NCBI GenBank assembly: GCA_012845835.1
Contig: JABAKD010000019.1
Location: forward strand, 7,088,994-7,152,993
Length of the DNA stretch: 64,000 nucleotides
Source of the DNA: Undaria pinnatifida
Lineage: Eukaryota; Sar; Phaeophyceae; Laminariales; Alariaceae
Direction of reading: 5' to 3'
The first letter of the stretch is position 1, and every line of letters begins with the position of its first letter. Positions 1-10,631 of the stretch are shown here, one piece after another. The notes beneath the pieces are model-generated. The model was not told the DNA's origin. It saw only the letters and a list, made by a program, of their open reading frames with translations, and did not search any database. Both the position numbers and the translations under genes were made by a program.

Positions 1-1870
1 TTGAGCGTATACCCCTGGGACGCATACGTGCCCCCTTCCAAGGTCTTCCTATGAGTTAGGTTCCGCGTTGTCACCCAACTGTGCTTGAACAGAAGAGGCC
101 TGTTGCATTACAGTCAGGTACCCGGTGTAAGAGCTTGCGGACTGACAGACCCAGCATCTCAGACCCGAGACTGACCGACGACCCGCAGCCGCGGGGAGGC
201 CCTTGCCACCTCACAGATTGGTGTACGCGACGACCTCAAACCAAGCAGAAGTATCCGATTTCCATCTTGATGGAAATCGAAATGGAAAACCGGGAGATGT
301 ATCCCGGATATCCCCTGATGACCCTGCCCGTATTAAAAAAACACGGTCAGATCGGCTTGTCACGCCTTGCGACGCCTATAGTAAAACCTAAATGATTTCC
401 AATCTGATATAAGAGCGGAGCGGAGATTAGAGCGGTAACACATGTCTGTCCCGAGCGGCTCTTCAAACGGATGCGCCAGTGTATCGTTTTGGGGCGGATG
501 AGGTTTGGGAAAGAGAGGAGACGCGTCTCTACACCCGTCAAACCCCCGTTCCCCGTACAAGTAGACCGTTCCAAGTTCCCCCGTTCCTTGTGAGCGATAG
601 ACCTTCCAAGTTAGTCATGCGTCATCCTATTCCCATATACCTAAATCCTGGGCCGTTACAGGCCTCTTCCAGCGCAACATCCGTAACACCATTCCACCCT
701 GATGAGTTGTACAATTAGTGGGGATTGGGAATGTTCGGATAAATACCGGTTCCCCGAACGGTAACATGAATCGTAAGGTGCGGCTCATCATCACTCACTC
801 CCACACCTCTGCGTACCCTGCGAGGCCAGGAAACGTCATGAAGGAACATCATAAGGAGAAAAGGAAAGAAATCCTACGTAACCGTAAGTGGCTCAAAAAC
901 GTCAGACGCCGAAGGTACCGCCAAAACCCGAGCGAGGGAGGGGGCGAGGGGGAGTATCCCTGAAAACAGACGAACAAATGCCACCGCGACAACCGCAGCG
1001 ACGAGGGGGAGGCGAGGCGAAAGTGCATGACGGTAAAATAAGAACACAAGCCACCGCTATATTCCCAGCGAGGAGGGGCGGGGAGGGGGGGGGGCGTCGT
1101 TGGACAAGGCCGATCACAAAAAACACACCTGTGCTGCGGAACAGGCGGCCACATTACCCAGATCACCCCCTGCCATGAGCGAGGAGGAGACCGTCAGGAC
1201 GAAAAGAAGAAACTATTATGACGGGTGCGATCAATAACGTCATTAATAGCGGGCGAATACGCAGAGGTTGAACACGAGGTAGTCAGAAACCTTGTCATTA
1301 AGACGGAAGCGATCGCTGAAACTACCGGCACCCTGCTAATGGCAATCGACACGTGAATTGGAGTGGAAAACGTCCGTCACCATCCACGCAGAACGCAGAG
1401 ACGATGTCGCCTATACTCTTCTAAATCATGGGTTTATCAAGGTCTCCCAGGCTTCCAGGGCGATACCACTAACAAAAGTACTAATAACATACAAACCGTT
1501 GAAGAAGGTCTCCAACGCACGTCTCCCATCTCGTATGTCCGTTACAGTATACGTATAATTCGCACGTCTCCCATCTCGTATTTTCCCTTACAGTATATAA
1601 TTCGTCTTGTTTCCTTGCACGTAATACGTATTAAACATCCACCCAGCTTCGCCTGCTGCGCAGAAGTGAGTGAGTTATGGAACGCCTCATCTTCCATGAT
1701 GTCCTTTTTCGAATATTTCGACCCTAGCTGTGAAGCTCTGGCTCTCCCTCTCTCGGGTGGCCGGCTTCCTTGTCGTTGCGAGTATCCCCCACTCGGTCTT
1801 CCCACCTTCATGCCGCCGGCGGAATTACGGCACTACTATCACTTCGTGGCAGGTACGTAGTAGCTAAGTA
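1..1870. other. No recognisable gene; one 45-bp tandem duplication
   Basis: No open frame here resembles a protein family I know, and none has the composition of the coding regions further on. The only structure I see is a direct duplication of about 45 bp: a block at 1516-1560 is repeated at 1561-1603, each copy starting CGCACGTCTCCCATCTCG. The span 900-1150 is purine- and CCG-rich, which keeps several frames open by chance. Confidence 0.5.
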
Positions 1871-1965
1871 TTTTATAAAAAAAATTAAGGACGTCAGCCG
1901 TGAGATCGAAAATAAAGGCTCAATACTCATCTTTGCAAACTGCGTTGTTGGTACTCTTGTAATAT
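1871..1965 (+). repeat. Interspersed repeat family X, partial copy
   Basis: The copy starts with TTTTATAA, then AGGACGTCAGCCGTGAG, an ATACTCAT block and GCAAACTGCG. The same order recurs at 2650-2741, 32835-32915, 45378-45480 and 48236-48290, and in reverse at 32470-32560, 37800-37905 and 39375-39430. No protein is encoded. The family looks like a short non-autonomous element whose longest copies (about 275 bp) lie at 32.3 and 39.2 kb. Confidence 0.6.
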
Positions 1966-2378
1966 ATTATGTGAGTGAGTTTTTTCTTAATGGAAGAGGT
2001 CCTTTTCTTTTTTTTCTTTTTTTTTCGGATCCTATTATTTCTAAAATATATATATATATACAAGTAGTCTATATGTTTTGTTTTTCTCCACTATAAACTA
2101 TAGACTAATGGTTGGTGTTGGTACTTTTACTTTAGGTGGGGAATTTTGAGCTAAAACTAACATCATATTATATTATCTAATTTATAAATGTATTACTGTA
2201 GTTTCCATTATACTGCTTTATCATATGTATGTATGGAAAGTAGTTTATTTTGTTTTTTCTCCGTTTTAATATCGGGAGGAGTACGAATACAGAGTATTAC
2301 TGGTTGTCTAATATGTTTATATTAATACGGCGTTCGAGAAAAAAAGTCGGCTACTCCCACCCAAAAAAAAAAAAAAAG
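1966..2378. other. AT-rich spacer, no gene
   Basis: AT-rich sequence with T runs and a short (TA)n near 2048-2060. No frame or RNA feature was recognised. Confidence 0.5.
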
Positions 2379-2432
2379 AGTCTGTGGGACTCGAACCCAC
2401 GGTCCAAAATTGATACGCTGTCACTCTAACAT
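2379..2432 (-). repeat. tRNA-like scrap (SINE head or tRNA relic)
   Basis: On the minus strand a T-arm-like hairpin, GTGGGTTCGAGTCCCAC, is followed by AGACTC. The upstream part does not form a convincing D arm, and no seven-pair acceptor stem closes the molecule. I read this as a B-box-bearing relic of a tRNA-derived SINE, not a working tRNA gene. A piece of repeat family X starts immediately beyond it. Confidence 0.45.
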
Positions 2433-2433
2433 T

Positions 2434-2475
2434 TTATAAAAATATTTTCAGGACGTCGGCCGTGTGAGTTACTTA
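2434..2475 (+). repeat. Repeat family X, short fragment
   Basis: It carries the TTTTATAA lead and CAGGACGTCGGCCGTGTGAG and then departs from the family. It shows how often this repeat is truncated here. Confidence 0.4.
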
Positions 2476-2649
2476 TTACACGTGCAAATGTAACAGGAGG
2501 CAGCACGCGCATTCTTGACAGCAGACATTTTCCAAGCTAAAGTGATACCAGGTACTACTGTAGAGCTTTACTAGTATTAGCAAGTCTTGTGGTGGTGTGG
2601 AACACTGGGCCTTGCACCCTTCACGGCACACAAAACAGGGACCCATTTA

Positions 2650-2741
2650 TTTTATAACTAATTTTCAAGGACGTCAGCCGTGAGTTTGACGAATTTCAGG
2701 GCAATACTCATCTTTGCAAGCTGCGTTGTTGGTACTCGTAA
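2650..2741 (+). repeat. Repeat family X copy next to the Mutator-like insertion
   Basis: The order of blocks matches the copy at 1871-1965 (TTTTATAA, AGGACGTCAGCCGTGAG, ATACTCATCTTTGCAAGCTGCG, shown here in parts). It runs directly into the 9-bp target duplication of the inverted-repeat element that starts at 2751, so that element landed at or in this repeat. Confidence 0.6.
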
Positions 2742-2750
2742 TTTATTTAT
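2742..2750. repeat. Target-site duplication, left copy
   Basis: TTTATTTAT immediately precedes the left inverted repeat and is repeated at 4016-4024. The match is exact over 9 bp, but the sequence is low-complexity. Confidence 0.75.
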
Positions 2751-4015
2751 GAGCAATGGCCGAAATCGGGTACACCCGATCGACCGATAGCCGTTATCGG
2801 GTACCCCTTTAACACACAGTCCCACAACGACTCAGGACGACATCTCATTGGTCGAAACCACACCGCATCCGAACGCAGCCGCATGTCCATCGGGTGCACC
2901 CGATTATGGCTGAACAAGTCCTCCAAATGTACCCGACTCGCATACAAGCCACCCGATTATGGCCGGACTACTCGACCACCAGCCCACATGCACACACGCA
3001 CGCGCAGCGGGCGCGAACTCGCGCCACGTCACGAGGCGGGGCATTGTTTGTTCTTTCGTCTCGGAGCTCTTTTTCCGGAGCTGTTTCTCAATCTTTTTCC
3101 GGACCTCTTTTTTGTGGACCATGAAGTCGCAAAAAACACCCCCACACACAAGGCACAGAAGCGCATCCATGCAGACGGTTTAGACATAGGTCGCAGACTA
3201 CCTGTGGGCACGGCCACGGCACGAGAAGGGCTAAGGATTCAGATGCTACTTTTCAAATGGCACAGGGAGATATTTCGTGGCGTGGCGGGCCCGAGAAATG
3301 TATTGCCACCACCTGTCAAATCACACCCCGAGGAATCATTTGATCAAATGATTTGAGTCAACTGATTTCCTAGGTCTCACGAACAGGTGCCCTGCAGGGA
3401 CGCCGTTTTCAGGAAAAAAAGCTCTGTGGGTCGTGATTGTAGCCCTGTTACATGGGAATTAGTTTTGCAATGGCCAAAATCCAGCAGTCCTGTACACAGC
3501 AAGCAGTGCTTCATGTTATGTGTGGAGTCTCATGTATATTCATTCGTGCACATGTTGCGTTGTGTTGCCAATTTTGTGTGTACTCGGCTGTCGCTGGTGG
3601 CTGTTGTCGCACATCACTACTGCTGTGGCTGTGGTTGGGCGCGCCGGCGTGAGCGGAGCGGGGTCTCACAAGCCACAAAAAAGAGCTCCGGAGAAAGAGC
3701 TCCGAGACGAAATAACAAACAATGCCCCGCCTCGTGACGTGGCGCGAGTTTGCGCCCGCTGCGCGTGCGTGTGTGCGTGTGGGCTGGTGGTCGAGTAGTC
3801 CGGCCATAATCGGGTGGCTTGTATGCGAGTCGGGTACGTTTCGAGGACTTGTTCAGCCATAATCGGGTGCACCCGATGGACATGCGCCTGCGTTCGGATG
3901 CGGTGTGGTTTCGACTAATGAGATGTCGTCCTGAGTCGTTGTGGGACTGCTTGTTAAAGGGGTACCCGATAACGGCTATCGGTCGATCGGGTGTACCCGA
4001 TTTCGGCCATTGCTC
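2751..4015. mobile_element. Non-autonomous Mutator-like element with long inverted repeats
   Basis: The ends are long inverted repeats: about 2751-3119 on the left and 3670-4015 on the right, nearly perfect complements apart from one block of about 22 bp. The outermost bases are GAGCAATGGCCGAAATCGGG and its complement. The flanks carry an identical 9-bp duplication, TTTATTTAT, at 2742-2750 and 4016-4024. Long TIRs with 9-bp duplications are typical of Mutator-like elements; hAT elements usually give 8 bp. The middle (about 550 bp) encodes no transposase, so the element must have been moved by one encoded elsewhere. The TIRs hold repeated ACCCGA motifs and a 16-bp palindrome, possible transposase-binding sites. 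The high TIR match suggests a fairly recent origin. Confidence 0.82.
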
Positions 4016-4024
4016 TTTATTTAT
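4016..4024. repeat. Target-site duplication, right copy
   Basis: TTTATTTAT immediately follows the right inverted repeat and matches 2742-2750. Confidence 0.75.
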
Positions 4025-5680
4025 TTGCGATCGCTGAAGCCGGATTAAATTTACATTATGCGGCCGGCAAACCACACAAATTATTGAGGACAGTACATAC
4101 AAACTACTGGACCAAATTGCAATGGTATGAAATATTCTGCTGCGCGATATGTCCTGGCGGCAGCTGCATACACTCCGCCCGCGTTTTTGGGCACAGACCG
4201 CGTTGCTGTTGTGGCAGCATCCCATGAGCCCCGCCTTGCCTGTGGTTCTCGCTGTCTGTCAGCTGGTGAGCGCTTAGCCCGGGACGTTTTTTCTAACTCC
4301 TGCCACGATCTCGCCCGTCGACTCTCGCGCTCAGGAGGCCCCCATACGTACTCGTATGCAATTTCGTTTATCAAGCGGGATCAAACATCAAACGACCACA
4401 GCATCGTCGTCGCGTCTTCGTATTTATCTACTCACTGTAGTATCTTGTCTTGAATCTTGAGTGCGTACCCGCCGGATCTTTTGGGTCACATATATCTACC
4501 GTATCTACCCTGTCTACCGTATCTACGATAATGTTTGCGTCTAGTGCGAGACACCAACAACACCAACATCAGCAGCAGCAGTAGTAGTAGATGATAGCAA
4601 CCGGCGACAACATCCATCAGCAAGCACCACACAGCAACAGCAGCGGTGGCAGCGCCAACACGATCATCGTCGAAAGGCATATTATGTTAGCACGGACGGG
4701 ATGACGAGGCGTCGTATACAGCAGTTGTTGTTGTTGTCTTCCGTCATTCTCAGGTGACATGACACGTACGAGTATCATACGAGCACATAAAATCAAATAA
4801 TCCGATGGCGAAAAACACCCCATTCATTGGCAGGCAGGGAAAACGAAAAACACCCCATTCATCACGGACAGATCCTGTTAATAGAGCTGTGGGTTTAGAG
4901 GTACCCAAGGTTCGACTCGAGGCTTGCAACAGTTTCTATTTTATATGCGTAGCGTGGAGACATGCCAGGTGATGGGTGACAGACTCGACGGCGAGCTTGG
5001 AACGAGAGAACGGTAGTGACAGATAGTGCGTGACAAATCTCACGCATCAGATGGTCTCGGGGCAATATTCCCAATCATAGTTCGTCCGTCGACGAATGAT
5101 TGTACCGATGTATTTTACTGATGAGATCATAGGAGATCTGATGTCACAGCAGTCGTACGGTAAGAAACGAAGATCTTAGGACCAGGTGAATGGGTGATAC
5201 CTCTGCGTGGGATATCCTTACGGTGATCTCCGGATACATGTATGTATGTGCAGTTTTTCGAGACATGGCTCCCACAGAGCTACTACTTAGACTAGACTAT
5301 AATAATACTACTAATAGCTCCGCATGCTGGTTGGCTCCGCTGGGTCTTACGTTTGTACGTCTTTTTAGTGCCTACCTAGTCTTACCTCTTTGGGAAGGCC
5401 TCCAACCTCGCTTGACTCTACTCAATGTATAGGGTTGCTTCGAGGTCGGACAAGCTCCGGAATATCGGGGCTGGCTGTGCATCTATCTGAAGGCCGCCAT
5501 CTCCAGAAGGAAACTTGAACTTGAAAGTACGGGAATTGCCGCTGCTCACGATAAGGCTACGGAAGCACCAAAAACTACCTGTAGACTGGCGCTGCTCGGG
5601 AGGAGGAGGCTTGGCACGCGGCTTCTTGTGAAGGAAGGTGCGTCATTTGTGCTTGTAGGTGTATTTTTAATTATTAACAC
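4025..5680. other. Spacer with short tandem repeats, no firm gene
   Basis: Short open frames exist (an ATG-started one of 80 codons at 5190-5432, for example), but none has recognisable motifs. Visible structure: a TATCTACC-type repeat near 4493-4525, a CAG/CAA-rich run at about 4565-4640, and a 19-bp direct repeat CGAAAAACACCCCATTCAT at 4809-4827 and 4844-4862. Confidence 0.45.
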
Positions 5681-5694
5681 CAATAATACCAGCT

Positions 5695-5940
5695 TATTAT
5701 ATAGAACTACCCACTGAGCTACCCCCTGAGCTACGTAGTCTACGTAGCTCAGTGGGTGAATCTATCTATCCAACAAAACAATGTCGTGGGTTCGAGTCCC
5801 ACCGACTTCGCACTTCCGCTTTTTTCCGGGAAAAACAAAACGGAAATAATGTAGGGAGTATTGGCGAGCGTGCGCGCTGGAGACGTGAATGATCATGATA
5901 GTTTGATCCATTAATTAATACTCCGGAGTAGTACAATAAC
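5695..5940 (+). repeat. tRNA-like SINE relic shared with 45.8-46.0 kb
   Basis: A TAGCTCAGTGGG A-box-like block (about 5751) and GTGGGTTCGAGTCCCAC T-arm-like block (about 5793-5809) lie at tRNA spacing. The acceptor ends do not pair, so this is not a functional tRNA gene. Downstream, GAGCGTGCGCGCTGGAGAC at about 5870 recurs near 45975, where a reversed TACGTAGCTCAGTGGG block also lies nearby. The two loci therefore share one repeat family. Confidence 0.5.
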
Positions 5941-6619
5941 ATGCAATGGTACTTTCAGTAGTCCATTACTAAAAGGACAGGTCTCCAAACGAGCTTCCAA
6001 GCTGCTTTCTTCACATGGGGAGAGAGTGCAAACGATCAGTAGTGATGCGTTTATCATACGGAAATATGTCGACGATGATGATATATCTTCCCGACCTCGT
6101 CGTGTTCTTTCCTCTAGTTATTATAGAGGAAGTCCACTCGGAAACTCGTTCCAGGGAGTGCGCTATCTTGTGCGCGTTATACAGTGCGGTACTGAATGGC
6201 AAGGATCAAGGAAAGCGACACGGACGCAATTTTGAGGTCCGTTGCTGTTTTTTTGCTGTCGATATGTTTTCGTTCGAAATGAGTGAGCCACACGCGTTTT
6301 CGATCGCGACTCGCACACGCTCATGATCCTACCAGTGGACACGCTCGACAAAATGAATGCATTGTCGATAATCGGAATACACGCACCCACCATTCATTGC
6401 CGTCCGTATCCCATACAGTATAATGACCTAAAAATCAGTAATATTAATAATCTTAAAAGCAGTAATATACCAGGGTAATGTTTTTCGGGTCCAGACTCTC
6501 AGTCACTCGGAGCAACGCAAAACTTTTCAGTCCTCCAGTTGTCATCAACAGGACAGAGGGATTTCCCTTTTGTTTATGCCTGCCTGCGTGTCCGAGACCG
6601 CCCACGATTTAGGTTCAGG
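5941..6619. other. Spacer, no firm gene
   Basis: A frame of about 103 codons is open on the plus strand at 6015-6326 with one hydrophobic stretch, but it matches no family I know. I do not call it a gene. Confidence 0.4.
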
Positions 6620-6623
6620 CAAG

Positions 6624-6892
6624 TGTTAAGATACGGCCTCGAAAGGTCTGTAGGTATCCGAATTTGAGATCATTTGGATGGGTTTCGTATGATAAGGTTG
6701 GCGGTTTATATTCGGGGAAGTTAGGAATTAGATCGGAGGCACGCGCCTCCGATCTCAGAAGCTATCCCGGGCTCTGGTGGAAACGAATAAAGCTACATCT
6801 CTACGAAGGAACGAAAGTGAGTACTCTCCGAAGACCTGCTCAATTGGCAGACCTGCAGGGGGCACTCTGTGTCCCCACCTATTAATTTCACA
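6624..6892 (+). repeat. Gypsy 5' LTR
   Basis: Starts TGTTAAG and ends TTTCACA. It contains AATAAA near 6786, a likely polyadenylation signal. An 11-bp perfect hairpin, AGATCGGAGGC / GCCTCCGATCT with loop ACGC, lies at 6730-6755. No difference from the 3' LTR was seen. Confidence 0.9.
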
Positions 6893-6894
6893 AG

Positions 6895-6908
6895 TGGCGT
6901 CGTCGAGC
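6895..6908 (+). promoter_or_regulatory. Gypsy primer-binding site
   Basis: TGGCGTCGTCGAGC starts two bases inside the 5' LTR. Its complement ends in ...GACGACGCCA, that is, in the CCA of a mature tRNA 3' end. This is the usual gypsy priming arrangement. I cannot name the tRNA without the host's tRNA set. Confidence 0.6.
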
Positions 6909-7460
6909 TTGATATGCTATTGTGGCAGCGTTCTTCCGGTCTCTCCGTTTTTTTTTTCGTAGCGATTTTGCTTTGCTTTCCATCGAGCCCACAGCCCCTG
7001 TTCCTTCTCGGGTGGCTTCTCAATGGAGGAAGCGCCTCGGCGGGGCCCCTCGGCCATCTTGCGGACCAAGTACAACCCCGTCGCGAGTTCCACGGCCGCA
7101 GCCGACCCCGTCGCCGCCGCGACCCCTGCTCTTGTCGACTTGCCGGTCCGCAGGGTGCCACTACCGTCCGACCGCGACCACGCAGAGCCTATATGGGAAC
7201 TCCTCTCTTACGGCTCACGCCTTCTCCTGGTGGCACGCCGACCGCATATACAAGGGACGCCCTTCGCAACGCTGCTGAATTGCGTTTCGCTGATTCCGTC
7301 GCACGTTACTCACATGGCGATTGGAAGCGAGAGCAGCACGCTGAGCCGACGTGCCACGCCATGATGCGTTACGTTTCTATCGGCCGGCCATCGGTCCTGC
7401 CGCCCGACTTTTTGGCGTGCTACCTCTCGCACAAGCGTCCCTCCCTCTCAGACCAAGGAG

Positions 7461-9287
7461 TTGGCGGATAAGGGTCGACGACATACAACCGACGACGACA
7501 TCGTCCTACTCGTCCGTAACCCAACACTGCCGCCGACAAGCTCTGACAAACCGAACTCTGTGGGGCGAGCTGCTTGCTTGCTAAATGACGAGCCAGTTCG
7601 CATCTACGTTCCCCTGCTCATGCGCCCTTGGATCATGCAAGCTTGCCACTCGACGGCCTCCTGCCACCTTGGCACCACGCGCACGTTGCGCATGCTGGAG
7701 CGTTTTTATTGGTGGATTGGCATGAGTGTGTGCACCCGGTGGTGGCTCCGCCACTGCTTGAAGTGCCAAGCGCGGAAAACCCCACGGCTGACTGTCCGCT
7801 GGCCCATCATCACAATGCCTCTGCCGGAAGGTCCAGGTATCGCCGTCAGTGTTGACTACTTCGGGCCCCTTCCGGTCACACCACGAGGCAACACCTACAT
7901 CCTGCTGTTCACCGATCGCTTCAGTCGTCGGGCCGACATGTTCCCCGTCACTGCCGCTGAGTTCACCGCGGAAGGTACAGCCAATATCCTGGTGAACCAA
8001 TACATCCCCTTGTGGGGGTGCCCGCGCACCATACTCTCGGACAACGGACTGCAGTTCTGCTCCAAGCTTTCACAAGCTGTATATCAGCTGTTAGGTGTAC
8101 ACAAGCTTGCTACAAGCTCCTACCATCCCAACTGTAACGGGGGCGTTGAGCGGGTAAATCACACTATGGCACAAATGCTGGCTATGGTCGTCAACGAGCG
8201 ACAAGACGACTGGGACTCGCATCTGCCCCACGTCGAATTCGCTTACAACAACTCTGTCAGCGCGGCGACGGGTTTGGCGCCCAACGAGGTCCACATGGGC
8301 AGACTCCCACGGCTCCCCCTGACGATTTTCGACCGCAAAGGTGTCGTGGGACACCAGAGTCTGGCCCGTGACCACCTGGCCTATTGCGATTTGGCCACCG
8401 ACCGGCAAAAGCGCGCGAACGACATTGTCCGCGCACACCACGCCCTCACCGTTTCCCGTGTGAACCGCAGAAACTCCGCCCTCGCCGACGCGCTGCGTCC
8501 AGCACCTAACTTCACTGTGGGTGGTTGGGCATGGGTATACAACTCTGCCTCTACCATCCGCCAGGGTGTGAAATCGAATACCGACGCCAAGGTACTCAAG
8601 GCCAAACTCGCGCTTAACTGGACGGGCCCATACAAGGTCCTGGCCGTCGGTCCCTGCTCCGCCGCCGAGACCCCGGACGGCTCGTCGCTCGGGAGCAACC
8701 TCCTTTATTTGGATCTCCCTTCCGACCTGCCTGGTTCGGACGCTCGTCGTCGTGTGGCTATCGAGCGCTGCAAACCCTGTGCCAACCCCCACGACAGCGG
8801 GGACATGCCCAAATACCTACCGGCGGGGCTGACACAGTATGTGCTCAACAAATTTTCCAAGAAGTCCCCGCCGTACCACGTCACTCAAGACGACGTTTCG
8901 ACTCCCCTCCAACGGCTGGAGGTGGAGCAGATTACTGGCCATCAGTCGGTACGGGGGCGAGGTGGCGTCATCGCGGTGCTATACAAGACGCATTGGGCGG
9001 GACTCTCCGAACCGTCCTGGGAGCGGGAAATGGACTTTCACCTCTCCCGCTCCCACATCTTGCGTTATTGGGCCGGAACCCCGGACCAGCACCGCCAAAC
9101 CAACCGCCTTTACCGCCGAATGCGGATCGGGGCGGCACAGCGTGAGCTCTCCCGCAACAACGGGAAACGTTTCCTAGCGCCGGGCTACGCCTGTGTTCCC
9201 CGCACCGATTGGCTCCGCCGCTACCACGACACAGTACTCCCTAAGGGAGCCCACTTTTGGTACAAGGGAGACGATGGTTTATGGTGA
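7461..9287 (+). CDS. Ty3/gypsy integrase with chromodomain
   Basis: A frame of 608 codons. Integrase inserts the element's cDNA into the genome. In order: an HHCC zinc-binding N-domain (H63, H69, C99, C102 counted from 7461); a catalytic core with the D,D,E triad at D132 (VDYFGPLP), D194 (LSDNGLQF) and E230 (GGVERVNHT); a GPY-type module near residue 388 (WTGPYKVL); and a chromodomain at about residues 486-540 (LEVEQITGHQ...HWAGLSEPSWERE). The chromodomain, which binds modified histones in the family, marks a chromovirus. The frame opens at a TTG, so the real product probably begins further upstream within a polyprotein. The element carries no recognisable reverse transcriptase, so this integrase would act alone or on other elements. 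Confidence 0.85.
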   Translation: MADKGRRHTTDDDIVLLVRNPTLPPTSSDKPNSVGRAACLLNDEPVRIYVPLLMRPWIMQACHSTASCHLGTTRTLRMLERFYWWIGMSVCTRWWLRHCLKCQARKTPRLTVRWPIITMPLPEGPGIAVSVDYFGPLPVTPRGNTYILLFTDRFSRRADMFPVTAAEFTAEGTANILVNQYIPLWGCPRTILSDNGLQFCSKLSQAVYQLLGVHKLATSSYHPNCNGGVERVNHTMAQMLAMVVNERQDDWDSHLPHVEFAYNNSVSAATGLAPNEVHMGRLPRLPLTIFDRKGVVGHQSLARDHLAYCDLATDRQKRANDIVRAHHALTVSRVNRRNSALADALRPAPNFTVGGWAWVYNSASTIRQGVKSNTDAKVLKAKLALNWTGPYKVLAVGPCSAAETPDGSSLGSNLLYLDLPSDLPGSDARRRVAIERCKPCANPHDSGDMPKYLPAGLTQYVLNKFSKKSPPYHVTQDDVSTPLQRLEVEQITGHQSVRGRGGVIAVLYKTHWAGLSEPSWEREMDFHLSRSHILRYWAGTPDQHRQTNRLYRRMRIGAAQRELSRNNGKRFLAPGYACVPRTDWLRRYHDTVLPKGAHFWYKGDDGLW

Positions 9288-10059
9288 CTAGGAAAAATCA
9301 GCGCGAGCACTACTGCGGACAAGGTATACCTGGTCCGCTTTCTGGACGACCCGGGACCGATTAAACTCCCTCTTCCCCGGGCGCGCTACACGACTTCAAC
9401 GGGAGCCGTACGAGGCTCTTGGTGCTTGCAAGTTCACATCGCCAGTGCGTTTCCTCGGGGAATCCAACGTAACATAGACGAATCTCGAGGCGCGGTCGTG
9501 GCCAGTTGACTTCCCAAGCCACCACCCCTTCTCAATAGTTCTTCATTTTTTTGAGGTATGAGTTTTGCGTCTTTGTCTTTGGGTCGTTCGTAGTGTCCTG
9601 AGGGTCTTTGTCGAGTTTTGGGGCGGTTCTTTCCATTTTTTTTTTGTCCTGCCGAACCCCCTGCTCAGTGCCGGGTCAGGGTTCGGGTAAAACGCCGCTA
9701 TCTGAGGTGCAGGGCTGTCGCCTTTTTGTCATTGTTCAATTTCGCCCTGCCGACGCCCTCCTCAGCCCAGAGCCGGGGGGCGACCAGTGTACGGGTCTGT
9801 GTGTCATCTTTTATGTTTTGTGTGTTGTATTTGTTCTGATTTTTTTTTGTCTAAACACTTCCTCCCCTAGCGGGGCTGTAGGTGTTGACACCTTCCATCC
9901 CGGGTATTCGTCGTTTCCTCGTCTAACCCCCCGCCTTGCCGATGGCCCGCGGGAGGTTTTTCGCATGACTTCTCCCTTGTGTTAGCGCCTGTGTTCCCCT
10001 CCATATCGACGAGGGCTCGCCTCGCCATGGTACCTTTTCTGTGATTGGTTTACCGTAGA

Positions 10060-10155
10060 GCCTTTCCTGCCCCCCCCGCCACACCCGCGGCATGCGGCAG
10101 GTTCTAGAGCCTTTTCTGCCCCCCCGCCACACCGGCGGCATGCGGCAGGTTTTTG
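10060..10155 (+). repeat. Tandem duplication in the gypsy 3' region
   Basis: A unit of about 46 bp, roughly CCTTTTCTGCCCCCCC followed by GCCACACC and GGCGGCATGCGGCAGG, occurs twice in a row. It lies in the non-coding stretch between integrase and the 3' LTR. Confidence 0.7.
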
Positions 10156-10358
10156 ATGGGTGACTATTGCCTTGCTGTAGGGTCTGCTTTTCTTTCTACT
10201 GCTTTTCTTCGCGTGTTCCTGGCTCCATAGCCAGACGGTTAGAGGTGTGGGAGTGGGGTTTGAGGAGCCGCATCTTCGACTCATGGTCTAGTTCGTAGAA
10301 CCGGAGTTTCCCCGAATCTCCCATATTTCTGCATATGCGACTCATCAGGGTGGGCTAG

Positions 10359-10627
10359 TGTTAAGATACGGCCTCGAAAGGTCTGTAGGTATCCGAATTT
10401 GAGATCATTTGGATGGGTTTCGTATGATAAGGTTGGCGGTTTATATTCGGGGAAGTTAGGAATTAGATCGGAGGCACGCGCCTCCGATCTCAGAAGCTAT
10501 CCCGGGCTCTGGTGGAAACGAATAAAGCTACATCTCTACGAAGGAACGAAAGTGAGTACTCTCCGAAGACCTGCTCAATTGGCAGACCTGCAGGGGGCAC
10601 TCTGTGTCCCCACCTATTAATTTCACA
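10359..10627 (+). repeat. Gypsy 3' LTR
   Basis: Same length and sequence as 6624-6892, followed by the CAAG target duplication at 10628-10631. Confidence 0.9.
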
Positions 10628-10631
10628 CAAG

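Larger units (their letters stand above)
6624..10627 (+). mobile_element. Ty3/gypsy (chromovirus-type) LTR element, internally reduced
   Basis: Two 269-bp LTRs (6624-6892 and 10359-10627), both TG...CA, appear identical by eye. They are flanked by a 4-bp duplication CAAG (6620-6623 and 10628-10631), so the insertion is young. A primer-binding site lies just inside the left LTR. The internal part is only about 3.5 kb. It has a probable remnant of the 5' gag-side leader and one long frame for integrase with a C-terminal chromodomain. I recognise no reverse transcriptase, RNase H or protease. It reads as a shortened, non-autonomous derivative; the integrase frame itself looks whole. Confidence 0.85.

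Noticed and set aside
888-1178. Basic 96-codon frame and its antisense partner
   Set aside because: Arises from a purine-rich stretch. No motif, and frames are open on both strands.
2379-2432. Possible tRNA gene on the minus strand
   Set aside because: Only the T arm is convincing; no closing acceptor stem.
2883-3356. 157-codon frame over the left inverted repeat, with a mirror frame in the right one
   Set aside because: Mirrored because the DNA is an inverted repeat. No transposase motifs and no other support.
5745-5812. Possible tRNA gene
   Set aside because: A-box-like and T-arm-like blocks are present, but the acceptor stem and D stem do not pair, and the locus is repeated at 45.8 kb.
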